Assembly (NCBI GenBank): GCA_009788065.1
Contig: WQSF01000002.1
Coordinates: 1 to 64,000 of the forward strand
Reading direction: 5' to 3'
DNA: 64,000 nt
DNA from: Treponema sp.
GTDB lineage: Bacteria; Spirochaetota; Spirochaetia; Treponematales; Breznakiellaceae
This document shows, in pieces, positions 18,885 through 29,452 of this stretch (position 1 is its first letter; every line of letters starts with the position of its first letter). The position numbers and the translations under genes were made by a program. The notes beneath the pieces were generated by a model. That model was not told where the DNA came from and did no database searches. It worked only from the letters and a program-made list of their open reading frames with translations.

Positions 18885-20465
18885 ATGGAATTCCGTTACG
18901 CGATTTCGCTGGTGCTGGAAGCCCATCTCCCTTACGTTAAAGAATATAAAAAAGAAGACGACCTTTCCATTATAGGCGAAGAAGAGCGTTTTTATGAATA
19001 TATTTCCGAAACGCTTCTGCCGCTTCTGGAAGTTTTATTCAGGCTGGACAGCGATCATGTGCCGTTTAAACTCGCCATGGCGCTGTCGCCGATTTTATGC
19101 CATATGTTATGCGACGAGCATTTCCAGAAAAAATATCTTTCCTATCTGGACAAGCAGATCGAATTCGGCAAACAGGAACTTGAACGCACTTCCATGCAAA
19201 GCCAATTAAATAAACTCGCGCAAAATTATTACGACACAATAACAGAAAAAAGAAACTTGTTTACGGAAAAATACGAAAAAAATCTTTTAAAAACTTTCGA
19301 TTTTTACAGGCGCAAAGGAAAACTTGAAATTCTTGCGACTTGCGCGACCCACGCTTTTCTGCCGTTCATCAGCCATAACGCCGAAGCATTGCAGGCTCAG
19401 ATGGAAATTCCTGTCGCTGTTTACAGAAAACATTTTGCCGGAAACCCGCAGGGGTTTTGGCTCCCGGAACACGGATGGACTCATATTCTGGAACCGTATT
19501 TAAAAGCTTACAATTATTCTTACACAATACTGGACAGCCACGGACTTTTGTTCGGAGATCCCGCGCCGGAAAAGGGATGTTTCTTCCCCGTTAAAACACC
19601 TAACGGAACTTTTATCCTTGCAAGAGATCATTATGCAGTAACGGAAATAGAAAAAATGGCGGCGGACGAAATTTACCGAAGTAACGATCACGACGCGGGC
19701 TACGATCTTCCCTCCGAAACCGTAAAACCGTTTTCGGGCGCGGCGGGAGAGCGGCACAGAACAGGCTACGGTTATTACACGCGCGTTAATTCCGTATACG
19801 ATCAGAAAGCCGCGTCCGACAAGGTAAAAGAACACGCGCAGAAATTTATCCAAAATACTGTCGCAAGACTTGAAGAAGCGTCCAAACACATGAAAGAGGC
19901 GCCCATAAGCCTCTATACGCAAAAATGCGGATTTTTCGGCTGCGCATGGCACGAAGGACCCGAGTTTATCGAAACACTTTTCAGAAAAGCCGCTGAATGT
20001 GACGGATTGAATTTTGTCAGCCCGAGCGAATACATTTACATGAAGGACGCTCAATCGTATCAGGTTGTGGCGCCTGAATTTTCGTCATGCGGCGAAAACG
20101 GCTACGCGGAAACATGGCTGGACGTTTCCAATGACTGGATATACCGCCACCTTTACCAGTCAATGGACAGAATGACGGAACTTGCGGAACGTTTCCCGGA
20201 TGATACCGGTTTAAAAGAACGCGCGTTAAATCAGGCGGCGCGCGAAATACTGCTTGCCCAATCTTCGGATTGGCCGTCGCTCTTGTACAGGCAAGAATCG
20301 ACAGAATTCGCCCACAATCAGGCGGAAAACGCGCTTAGAAACTTTACGACAATTTATGAGGCTCTCGGTAGCAACTATATCAGCACAGAATGGTTAACAA
20401 ACCTTGAAAAAAGACACAACATTTTCCCGAATATAAATTACCGCGTTTTCCGCCGAAAGAAATAA
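18885..20465 (+). CDS. Glycoside hydrolase family 57 / DUF1957 (alpha-glucan branching enzyme-like)
   Basis: LVLEAHLPYVKE; GFWLPEHGWTHILEPYLKAYNYSYTILDSHGLLFG; ISLYTQKCGFFGCAWHEGPEFIETL; ESTEFAHNQAENALRNF. Confidence 0.88.
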   Translation: MEFRYAISLVLEAHLPYVKEYKKEDDLSIIGEEERFYEYISETLLPLLEVLFRLDSDHVPFKLAMALSPILCHMLCDEHFQKKYLSYLDKQIEFGKQELERTSMQSQLNKLAQNYYDTITEKRNLFTEKYEKNLLKTFDFYRRKGKLEILATCATHAFLPFISHNAEALQAQMEIPVAVYRKHFAGNPQGFWLPEHGWTHILEPYLKAYNYSYTILDSHGLLFGDPAPEKGCFFPVKTPNGTFILARDHYAVTEIEKMAADEIYRSNDHDAGYDLPSETVKPFSGAAGERHRTGYGYYTRVNSVYDQKAASDKVKEHAQKFIQNTVARLEEASKHMKEAPISLYTQKCGFFGCAWHEGPEFIETLFRKAAECDGLNFVSPSEYIYMKDAQSYQVVAPEFSSCGENGYAETWLDVSNDWIYRHLYQSMDRMTELAERFPDDTGLKERALNQAAREILLAQSSDWPSLLYRQESTEFAHNQAENALRNFTTIYEALGSNYISTEWLTNLEKRHNIFPNINYRVFRRKK

Positions 20466-20478
20466 TCTGTTTTACAAA

Positions 20479-21765
20479 TTAAAAATCAAGCCTGTAAAGG
20501 TCTTCGATTCGCTCTCTCAATTTTTCGCGTTCATCAAGCATGGCAAGACTTTCTCTGGCAGGTTCATACTTGGGATCAATTCTGAGCGCTTCCTCCCAGC
20601 ATTTTCTGGCATCCTGAATATTTCCGCGCGAAAACGCGTCAAGACCCAAAAGGTACAACTCGTCAACATTTTCGGCTAACTTGCTTCGTCCCCTGTCTCC
20701 AAGATCCAAACGCAAAGCCAGACTTATCCTGTTAAGAGGCTGCATGAATTGTGTAAGCAAATCCAATGAATAATTTATATCAAAAGAAATTCTGTTTAAA
20801 GTGACGGCGCTTCCAACGGTAATCCGGCTGGCTCCTGGTTTGTACATAAATCCGGCGCGCATCGACAGAAATTTCGCGACGTTGGCTGAAATTCCAAAAG
20901 ACACGTAAGGCTTTTCACGAAGCGTAATATCCAATAGATTAAGAGGCAGGTTAAAATCTACGGCAATGGCGAGCGGTCGAACCGGTTTATAAGAAATCGA
21001 AGCGTTAAAAACAGTCGGGAGAGCTTCATCAAGAGCCGGAGGTCCGAGGTTTCTGATAACAACGGCGGCGGACATGTTTCGATCCCTTGATACGTAACCT
21101 TTTAAAAAGTTAAACCGCGTAAGAAGACCGACATCCGCCATTACCATCGCCGCGGAATTGGAAGCTCCTGAACCGCCGATTATATTATCGAAATTGTCGG
21201 TAAAATCAGGCATCGTCCTGAAAGCGCATTTCACATTCACACCCAAAGAAAGCCCGGAAAAGTAATAACCGGAAAATAAATTATAGGATGCGTTTAAAAT
21301 CGCGACGCCTTCGGAATAATAACCGCTGGAAACCCTTTCGCCGTAATAATTGTACTCGGTAAACGGCGTGTAAAGCCATTTGATACCGGCTCCAACACCC
21401 AAATTGCCGAAACGTGTTGCAAAAGCGGCGCTTTCAATCTTTGTGTCGGCAATCCAGTTATTGTGAAAAAAAGCTAATTCGGTTTTTTTTAGCATCGAAG
21501 AGCCTGCCGGATTAAAGTCGATGAATGAAATATCGTCGGAAAACGCGGAATACGCGCCCGCCATGCCTTCGGAATGTCCGCCGATGGGGATATTTAGGAT
21601 CGGAAAAGAGGTTAAACCGGCGTTTTCGTCGTAATTATAAATATCGTTTAAATATTCCGCTATATTTCCGTAATTATCCTGCCCGTCAGCCGCCTGCAAG
21701 GGCGAAGAAAGAGTAAAAAAAACGTAAGAAACGGCAAAAAACGCCGTAATTTTAGCGCGGGTCAT
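20479..21765 (-). CDS. UPF0164/PorV-like outer-membrane barrel with C-terminal TPR
   Basis: GHSEGMAGAYSAFSDDISFIDFNPAGSSML typical of Treponema UPF0164; C-terminal LGLDAFSRGNIQDARKCWEEALRIDPKYEPARESL. Confidence 0.8.
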   Translation of the reverse strand: MTRAKITAFFAVSYVFFTLSSPLQAADGQDNYGNIAEYLNDIYNYDENAGLTSFPILNIPIGGHSEGMAGAYSAFSDDISFIDFNPAGSSMLKKTELAFFHNNWIADTKIESAAFATRFGNLGVGAGIKWLYTPFTEYNYYGERVSSGYYSEGVAILNASYNLFSGYYFSGLSLGVNVKCAFRTMPDFTDNFDNIIGGSGASNSAAMVMADVGLLTRFNFLKGYVSRDRNMSAAVVIRNLGPPALDEALPTVFNASISYKPVRPLAIAVDFNLPLNLLDITLREKPYVSFGISANVAKFLSMRAGFMYKPGASRITVGSAVTLNRISFDINYSLDLLTQFMQPLNRISLALRLDLGDRGRSKLAENVDELYLLGLDAFSRGNIQDARKCWEEALRIDPKYEPARESLAMLDEREKLRERIEDLYRLDF

Positions 21766-21852
21766 CTACAATACATTATATATCGGAAAATAATAAAAAA
21801 AACAGTATATCCAAAAGGATCATTAGGAAAAATACGATAATATATTATAGTA

Positions 21853-24800
21853 ATGATAATGCCAGAATCTGAGCGAAAAACGGCTGCGCCGGACATAAAA
21901 CGGCGCGGATTAAAGACATTTTTATTTTTCTCGATTTTTCTGCTTTCAACAGCCCAAACCGCGCTTTTCGCGGCAGGCGGCAAAGAACCCGATATAATCA
22001 GAGCCGACGCGCTTATCGAAGACAGAGATTACGATCAAGCGATAACAATTTTAAGCGATTTCGCAAGACGAAACCCTGACAAATTTGATTTAGCTCAGAA
22101 ACGGCTGAGAATTATTTACAAACTGCGCGATGATTTTAACCGCTCCGCTGATGAACTGATCTACACGCTTTTACACGACCCTGAAAACAATGAAGTAATA
22201 CTGGAACTGACAAGACAGCTTCACACTCTTGAGAGAGCCGAAAGCCCACTTCTTGCGAATTATTTGTCCAGAACTATGGAAATCGCGCAATTCAACGTGA
22301 ACAGAAACAAACTGGCAGACATTTTGGAAAGAGCTAGAGAATTTTTGGACTCAGGCGACTGCAATTCAGCCGTTCAGGTTTATGCCGAAGGCATGGACAT
22401 TATGCGCGACGAATTTTACACGGCTGGTTACGGAACCGGCGTGGAAAACGAAGTCCGCCGGGAAACAGAAAGAATGAATTCCGTAATCGCTTCATTCCAG
22501 CAGAGAAGTTCGCAGATGGGAACGGTTTCTGCGGATATTGTCCGCGCGCTGGAAGCGGGAAACCTTGCCGGAATAAACGAGTTGACAGCGCGTATTACAC
22601 CCGCAATGGATAATTTTATCGCGTTAAAACAAGAAATGTACGCGGTTAATAATAATTTTACAAGAACGTTAAATCAAATTAGAGCAAGCAGACCGGAAAT
22701 GATCGACCGCAACCATCTTTCATTTATGCAGGTTATTATCAACGGAAGGCACGAAGAAAATATTCGCGAAGGCATACTTGGCTCTTTTGACACTTACTGG
22801 AACAATTCAATCGGCGCCATTGTGTCAGCCATCACGCAGTATATCCAAAACGCGAATTCCGCTTCTCTCGCGGCGTTTAACTCGGGGAATTATCAGAACG
22901 CGATCTCGTCGCTTAACAGAACGGAAAATTACTCGAATCTGTCTCCTTTGTATTTTGAAAAACACAGACAACTCTTCGGCTCAAGCGCGCAGGTAATTAC
23001 GCTTTTCGCAAGCATTATCCTCCGGGATGACATTGCTCCCTTCATGGAAATCCGCTCGATAAGCGCGGCAAACGCTTCTCTTTTGCAGGCTTCAAACGCC
23101 GGTTTAAACATGAATATCAACCGCTCTGCGCGCTCGTTAAACGAAGAACTGCAGACGCGCAACAGCATTATAACAATGCAGAATACTATCAGCGGCATCA
23201 GGACAAACGCGAATCAGATTAACGCACAGATTGCCGTTCACCACAGCGCCGCCTACATTACAAACGCGCTTACCGCGATAGACAGGCTTTCCTCTACACT
23301 GCAAACAGAAGAGCTTCAATCGGCGCAAAGATACTATACCATCGCGCATAACAACATTCAAAACAGCCTTACCTCCAGAAGAGGCGAACTTGAAAGAAGC
23401 AGAAATTTTATTAACGGAGAAAGCAGGACAAGCGCGAACGGCATTATAACGATTTTCCGTTATCCCTCGGAAGCTTTGGAAGAGCTGACTGCCATGCTTT
23501 CGGCGATAAATGTTGACATTCAAAACGGCAATTCCATTATGGAACAGCACAGACGCGAAACTCAGGCATTTTCTTCTAACAGCGAAATTACAGCTTCGCG
23601 TACAGGGGAGCAGAATGTTATAAACGAGTTAAACAATGTCCGCTCTCAAGGTCTGACTCTTATAGAAACAGCGCGAAACAGATCGACGCAGGCGGAAGCG
23701 TACAGACAGGACGGCGAAAGGCTTTTACGAGAAGCGCAAACAGCGTTCCAAAGGCAGAGTTACGATCTTGCAAGAGAGAGGATTCAACGTGCTTCCGACC
23801 GTTTTAACGAATCTCTTGAAATACAGGAATCAGCCGCGCTGCGCCAGATTCGCGACACCCAGTTAATAAATTTAGGCTTGCAGATCAATCTTGCGGAAAA
23901 CGAAAATATAATTATCGAAGTTCGTAATCTTGTAAACGCCGCGCGCACGTCCTACTTTAACGGCGATTTCCAGCAAGCCGAAGATTCTCTTACAAGAGCG
24001 AGAAACAGATGGCGCCTGACAAACCCCGATGAAAACGAAGAAATAATTTACTGGATGGGAATTGTACGCACCGCCATGTCCGCGAACTCAGGCAGGGTGA
24101 TACCCGCTACAGCGCCGCTTTACGCGGAAATGAGCCAGCTCCTCAGTTTGGCGCAAAGAAACTTTGACGAAGGTATTCGCCATATAAACGCTGGACAGCG
24201 CGCGCTGGGAGTCGCAAAGTTTGACGAGGCTCGTCAGTTAACAAGAGAAGTAAGGCTGATGTTCCCTGTCAATCAGGAAGCGGGCATCCTTGAGCTTCGT
24301 ATCGAACAATTTTTAGACCCGGCGGCTTTTAACGCAACATTTGAACAGCGTCTGCGTAACGCTGTCGCGGGAACCAGAGTACGCTCAATCGAAGCGTTTG
24401 CGGATCTTCAAAACCTCGCGGAATTAAATCCAAGGTATCCCAATCTTCGATCGATATTGACGCAAGCGGAAATTGACATGGGCTACCGCCCGCCTCCGCC
24501 GAATCCAGCGAACATCGCGCGTTCAAGAGAGCTTACAACTTCCGCGAGCCGCATTGTAGAATCCAACGCAACGGCGCAGTACGAAGTAGCCCTCGCGCAG
24601 TTGAATCAAGCAATTACGCTGAACCCTGAAAATACGGAAGCGACGCGGGTTAGGGACAGACTGCTCAGCCGCATGAGCGTTCCCGGAAATCTTGTTCTCT
24701 CAAGCGAAGACGAAGCCGATTACCAGAGGGCGCTGCGGGAACTGCAGGCGGGAAACAACCTTGTCGCGCTTACGCTCGTGGAAAGGCTTATGCAGAATCC

Positions 24801-24861
24801 AAGCAACAGGAATATTACTAAACTGATAGAACTACAGCAAAGGATATTATCGGCGTTATGA
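21853..24861 (+). CDS. Large secreted/anchored TPR and coiled-coil protein
   Basis: N-terminal hydrophobic segment; many TPR-like and helical repeats; stop overlaps the next start (ATGA at 24858-24861). Confidence 0.7.
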   Translation: MIMPESERKTAAPDIKRRGLKTFLFFSIFLLSTAQTALFAAGGKEPDIIRADALIEDRDYDQAITILSDFARRNPDKFDLAQKRLRIIYKLRDDFNRSADELIYTLLHDPENNEVILELTRQLHTLERAESPLLANYLSRTMEIAQFNVNRNKLADILERAREFLDSGDCNSAVQVYAEGMDIMRDEFYTAGYGTGVENEVRRETERMNSVIASFQQRSSQMGTVSADIVRALEAGNLAGINELTARITPAMDNFIALKQEMYAVNNNFTRTLNQIRASRPEMIDRNHLSFMQVIINGRHEENIREGILGSFDTYWNNSIGAIVSAITQYIQNANSASLAAFNSGNYQNAISSLNRTENYSNLSPLYFEKHRQLFGSSAQVITLFASIILRDDIAPFMEIRSISAANASLLQASNAGLNMNINRSARSLNEELQTRNSIITMQNTISGIRTNANQINAQIAVHHSAAYITNALTAIDRLSSTLQTEELQSAQRYYTIAHNNIQNSLTSRRGELERSRNFINGESRTSANGIITIFRYPSEALEELTAMLSAINVDIQNGNSIMEQHRRETQAFSSNSEITASRTGEQNVINELNNVRSQGLTLIETARNRSTQAEAYRQDGERLLREAQTAFQRQSYDLARERIQRASDRFNESLEIQESAALRQIRDTQLINLGLQINLAENENIIIEVRNLVNAARTSYFNGDFQQAEDSLTRARNRWRLTNPDENEEIIYWMGIVRTAMSANSGRVIPATAPLYAEMSQLLSLAQRNFDEGIRHINAGQRALGVAKFDEARQLTREVRLMFPVNQEAGILELRIEQFLDPAAFNATFEQRLRNAVAGTRVRSIEAFADLQNLAELNPRYPNLRSILTQAEIDMGYRPPPPNPANIARSRELTTSASRIVESNATAQYEVALAQLNQAITLNPENTEATRVRDRLLSRMSVPGNLVLSSEDEADYQRALRELQAGNNLVALTLVERLMQNPSNRNITKLIELQQRILSAL

Positions 24862-27800
24862 GATATATACATCAAATACAAAAAATTTTATTCGCCACGA
24901 TGTTATTCATTATTGCAACCGGCAGTATTTTTGCTGTGGATTTTTTCTGGGAAGAAGCGGCGCCGTTTACCCCGAGAGCGGGAAAGTTCCCGGTCAGCGC
25001 TCATTCAACGGATTTTTCCGTAGTCGCGTGGCAGGAAGTCAGCGCCAGCAGTATTTATATTTATCTGGCTATCAAGGAAGCAGGATCGGATTGGATGCAG
25101 AGAGGCGCCGTCAGCGGTCCTTATACATTCCTTGGAACCGAGCCTTCGATTTTAAGCATGGCGGTTGATAACCGGGGAAGAATAATTATAGCGGTAGCTC
25201 CCGGCGGGGCTCAGGCGGAAATTTTAATTTCGTCTAACAGAGGACAGAGTTTTACAAAACAAATGGTGGATTTGGGCGCGGAAAACACAGTCGCTCCCCG
25301 TCTGTACGTCCGCGGCGACGGAGGTTATTTTCTTTTTGTTACCAGAGGACGCTCGCAGTCATTGTCGATTTATTATTCACGCTCCGATGACGGAGTTTCC
25401 TGGTCGCCGTTTGAATTCTTTACGCCGGAAAATACCTTGTCGCTCAATTTCCTTCCGGCTCATGCAAGCGTCGGACGCAGGGATATTGTATTCTTCCAGT
25501 CGCTGATTATGGGAGTGGAATCGTTATCCACGTTCCAGTTATTTTATAAAATCAGCGACGACGGAGGCAGAATGTGGACTGAGGCGAAGCGTTTTACCGT
25601 TTTTAACGATACTGTAACGCAGACTCAAGCTTCGGCGGATCAGTTTGATAACCAGCGCCCGCATTTAACGCGGCACGGAGATAATCTGCTTTTAGTCTGG
25701 GAAAGGCGTTTTTCCAACAGATCGCCCCAGATTTACAGCGTAATTATTAATTCAAGCGCTAATATTTCAGGGCGCGTAGAGCGCGTAAACAGCGTAGAAG
25801 CATATTGCAATAATCCAATCGGATTTATCCACAGCGATAATACTCCGACTGTTGTCTGGTTTGACAACCGCAGCGGAAATAACAGAATCGTTCTTGCGCA
25901 GCGCGGAGATTACAACTGGGAAAATCACATGCTCTCCTCTACAACGGCAGAAGCGTCATTCGCGAGACCTGTTGTGAGCAAAGACGGCGTATATATTTTC
26001 TGGCAGACCACCTTGCGCAACGCAGGGCGTATTTACATTCTCTCTCCCGATTATTCAGCGCCAAGCCCGAGAATAACGGCTGTAAATTTTATTTCTCAAA
26101 AGGCGAATCGTTCGGAAAGAGCGCGGGTTACATGGAATATTCCGGCGGACACATCCGGTATACTTGGATTTTCATGGAGCTGGAGCCAGGATCAAAATAC
26201 AGTCCCGCCAGAACAGATGATGATTTATAACATCGGCAATACTTCAAATTTAAATATGGAACATACGGCGGCAAGCGACGGCTTATGGTATTTCAGCGTA
26301 CGCGCGCAGGATTATGCGGGCAACTGGTCTCCGCCTTCCCGTGTTGTGTTTAACAGAAAAAACACGCCGCCGCCCGAAGTGCAAATCATCGAACCCGAAA
26401 CGGACGCAAACGGTTTTTTACTTTCCAACACTTTCAATTTATTATGGGAACCATCCGTCGATCCGTACGCCGAAGGTTATACATGGAACCTTCAATTTTT
26501 AGGCGCGAACTCAGGCACGGCGGTTTCTTCTCCGCCTTCCAGAATCATGGGATCAAATACATCTGCCGGTTTTTCAAATCAGGATAACGGCTTTTGGGCG
26601 TTTTCAGTGTCCGCAATCGATCAAGCCGGAAATATAGGACAGCCGTCTCATATTATTTTTAAAACAAATAAATTTATTCCTTACACAAGCGTAAATTTCG
26701 TCGACGCGCAGCAGGATGAACAGGGGATACTCGCAATCAGAGTGATGGGTAGAGGATTTTCAACAGGCGGACGCATCGATTCGATCGTTCTTGAACGCGA
26801 AGGTTCCGCTCCTGAACAAGCGGGAAATTTTAACATTCTGTCTGACAGAGAAATTACGGGACTGACTTTTGAAAACATGGAAGAAGGCGAATACAGGTTA
26901 AGACTGCATCACTCGGTCAGAGGATGGTACACAGCCGAATCGTTTATTCCGGTCGCGAGAACAGGGACAGTCAAGTTCGGCGATTATTCAAAAGAATGGC
27001 GGCCGTCATGGCGCATCGAACAGCGCAAGTTAATTTCATTTAACCCGATTATAGCGCTTGCCGCATTACTTTTCGTTTTATGCGCTCTCGGATTAATCGC
27101 AATGATCAGAGGGCTTGCCTCGGTTATAACAGAAGGCGCGTTAGTCAAGCAGGAAGCGCATGCAATTATTACAGGAGATTTTATGCCAATGGAAAAGAAA
27201 CAAAAGATTGTGCAAATACAAAGAAGGGGAAGAGGACTTAGGTTTAAACTTGCTTCGTTTACAGCCGCTCTTATTCTTCTTGTAGTATTAATGATCTCGA
27301 TGCCAATGTATTTTATGATGATCAACACACAACAGCAAACACTGCTTAGAAGCTTATGGGATCGTTCAAGCGTACTGCTCGAAGGACTTGCTTCCAGCGC
27401 AAGATCGTATCTTCCGATGGCGATTCAATCAGCCGGCGAACGCGGCGCTCTTGAGCTGATGTACCTTCCGGCGCAATCCGCCGCTCTTAACGAAGCACAA
27501 TATATAACGATCACGGGTTACGGACTTAACTCGATACATACAAATCATATTTGGTCGTCAAATGATCCTGATATTGATTCTAAAATTGACACAACGGAAT
27601 TACGTCCCGGCGTTACGCGTTTTAACGACGCGCTTGACCCGTTTTATGAAGAAATCGCAAACGAGCTGAATATGCGCGCTCAAAGGGAAGCCGGAGAACT
27701 TTCCAATAATATTTCAGGAATGACGGAAGAATTTCTTTCTCTCGCGCTTCGTACAGACGCGGCAGGAGAGCGATTGCGCAGCGACATTCAGGTATCAATC

Positions 27801-29390
27801 AACTCGCTGGAATTAAAAGTAAACGAAATACTAACAGCGATCTCAGGAGAGATTGGTTCATATCCGCCGTTCCCTCATAACAAAATTAACGATGAAGGCG
27901 ACGGAAAACATATCTTATATAAACCGATTATGTACCGCCAAAGAGCGGATAACAATTTCTACCGCGGATTAATCAGGCTGGAAGTTTCGACTGAATCAAT
28001 CGTCCGCGAAATAAATCTTGGGAAGATGAGGCTTTTAATCACAATCGGAATTGTCGCAATAGCGGTACTTTTAATCGGAATAACAGGCGCGTTTATTTTC
28101 GCGACGCTGATGATCAGACCGTTAAAAAATCTTGTAAAACATATCGAAATGATCCGCGATACCGAAGATAAATCTAAACTTTCGGGAAAGGACATCAAAA
28201 TAGACACGAAGGACGAGATCGCGATTCTTGGAAATACAATCAACGACATGACCCACGGACTTGTTAAAGCTGCGCTTGCCGCCTCCGATTTGAATATCGG
28301 TAAAGAAATACAAAAGAAATTTATTCCGCTGGAAATGGATTCGAGCGGAAACAAACAGAGCAACGGTTCAAAGAATACGCCAAACTTGAATTTCTTCGGT
28401 TATTACGAAGGCGCGAAGGGTGTATCGGGAGACTACTTTGATTATCAGGACCTTGACGGGCGTTACTACGCAATTATTAAATGCGACGTAGCCGGTAAAG
28501 GAATTCCGGCAGCGCTTATCATGATTCAAGTAGCGACAATGTTCTTAAACTATTTTAAACAGTGGAAACCAAACGCGAAGGGAATGCACATAGAAGAAGT
28601 TGTTTATCAAATCAACGATTTTATCGAAGCGCTTGGTTTTAAAGGACGGTTCGCGGCATTCACACTCTGCCTCTTCGATTCGCAGACAGGAATTGTACGT
28701 TTCTGCAATGCCGGTGACAACATCATTCATTTATACAGTCAGACTGAAGGAAAGAAAAAAACTCTCACCCTGCCGCAGACTCCCGCGACAGGAGTGCTGC
28801 CCAATTTTATGATCGAATCCACAGGCGGCTATAAAGTTCACACCATAACCATCGATAAAGGCGATATACTCCTGCTCTACACTGACGGTATTGAAGAAGC
28901 AAAAAGAAAATTCCGCGACAGTAATTTTAAAGAAATACTTTGTACGGAAGGTCCGAACGACACACCGCACGAAAATCATCTTTGCGGACAAGCCGACGAA
29001 GAAATGAGCCCGGAGCGCGTAGAGGCGATCATTAACGCGGTAATGGCGCGGCAGATTTATACGCTTAAAAAATATCACAATCCTGAAGGAGAAATCGAAC
29101 TTCAATTTGATTTTTCATCATGCGAAGGATCGGTAGAAAATGTAATCATGGCGATGGTGTCGGTGGAAAAAATGTTCCGCTGTTATAAACCGCAGGACGC
29201 CGGAGAAGACGCGCGCGTGCTGGTAGATAAAAAGGTTGATGAATTCCTAAAAGGCCACTTTTTACAGTACAGACGTTATTGCTCACATACAAGGGAATAT
29301 CCTGAAAATCCGGCGTATATGTATTATACTCATATTAGGGAAGATGAGCAGTACGATGATCTTACAATCCTGGGGATAAAACGAAAATAA
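24858..29390 (+). CDS. Multidomain sensor: propeller/FN3-like ectodomain, TMs, second ectodomain, HAMP and SpoIIE/PP2C phosphatase
   Basis: SPPSRVVFNRKNTPPPEV FN3/Y_Y_Y-like repeats; HAMP MIRPLKNLVKHIEMIRDTEDKS; GVSGDYFDYQDLDGRYYAIIKCDVAGKGIPAALIM; DGIEEAKRKF; DDLTILGIKRK. Confidence 0.88.
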   Translation: MRYIHQIQKILFATMLFIIATGSIFAVDFFWEEAAPFTPRAGKFPVSAHSTDFSVVAWQEVSASSIYIYLAIKEAGSDWMQRGAVSGPYTFLGTEPSILSMAVDNRGRIIIAVAPGGAQAEILISSNRGQSFTKQMVDLGAENTVAPRLYVRGDGGYFLFVTRGRSQSLSIYYSRSDDGVSWSPFEFFTPENTLSLNFLPAHASVGRRDIVFFQSLIMGVESLSTFQLFYKISDDGGRMWTEAKRFTVFNDTVTQTQASADQFDNQRPHLTRHGDNLLLVWERRFSNRSPQIYSVIINSSANISGRVERVNSVEAYCNNPIGFIHSDNTPTVVWFDNRSGNNRIVLAQRGDYNWENHMLSSTTAEASFARPVVSKDGVYIFWQTTLRNAGRIYILSPDYSAPSPRITAVNFISQKANRSERARVTWNIPADTSGILGFSWSWSQDQNTVPPEQMMIYNIGNTSNLNMEHTAASDGLWYFSVRAQDYAGNWSPPSRVVFNRKNTPPPEVQIIEPETDANGFLLSNTFNLLWEPSVDPYAEGYTWNLQFLGANSGTAVSSPPSRIMGSNTSAGFSNQDNGFWAFSVSAIDQAGNIGQPSHIIFKTNKFIPYTSVNFVDAQQDEQGILAIRVMGRGFSTGGRIDSIVLEREGSAPEQAGNFNILSDREITGLTFENMEEGEYRLRLHHSVRGWYTAESFIPVARTGTVKFGDYSKEWRPSWRIEQRKLISFNPIIALAALLFVLCALGLIAMIRGLASVITEGALVKQEAHAIITGDFMPMEKKQKIVQIQRRGRGLRFKLASFTAALILLVVLMISMPMYFMMINTQQQTLLRSLWDRSSVLLEGLASSARSYLPMAIQSAGERGALELMYLPAQSAALNEAQYITITGYGLNSIHTNHIWSSNDPDIDSKIDTTELRPGVTRFNDALDPFYEEIANELNMRAQREAGELSNNISGMTEEFLSLALRTDAAGERLRSDIQVSINSLELKVNEILTAISGEIGSYPPFPHNKINDEGDGKHILYKPIMYRQRADNNFYRGLIRLEVSTESIVREINLGKMRLLITIGIVAIAVLLIGITGAFIFATLMIRPLKNLVKHIEMIRDTEDKSKLSGKDIKIDTKDEIAILGNTINDMTHGLVKAALAASDLNIGKEIQKKFIPLEMDSSGNKQSNGSKNTPNLNFFGYYEGAKGVSGDYFDYQDLDGRYYAIIKCDVAGKGIPAALIMIQVATMFLNYFKQWKPNAKGMHIEEVVYQINDFIEALGFKGRFAAFTLCLFDSQTGIVRFCNAGDNIIHLYSQTEGKKKTLTLPQTPATGVLPNFMIESTGGYKVHTITIDKGDILLLYTDGIEEAKRKFRDSNFKEILCTEGPNDTPHENHLCGQADEEMSPERVEAIINAVMARQIYTLKKYHNPEGEIELQFDFSSCEGSVENVIMAMVSVEKMFRCYKPQDAGEDARVLVDKKVDEFLKGHFLQYRRYCSHTREYPENPAYMYYTHIREDEQYDDLTILGIKRK

Positions 29391-29425
29391 CGTGATATAA
29401 TAACATTTATAACAAAGGAGTTTTA

Positions 29426-29452
29426 ATGAAACTTCGTTTCATTTTCGATTAA
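29426..29452 (+). CDS. Candidate leader peptide MKLRFIFD
   Basis: AAAGGAG SD then ATG AAA CTT CGT TTC ATT TTC GAT TAA, start inside an 8-bp hairpin. Confidence 0.35.
   Translation: MKLRFIFD

Noticed and set aside
19500-20054. 184-aa minus-strand ORF
   Set aside because: Antisense to the conserved GH57 gene.
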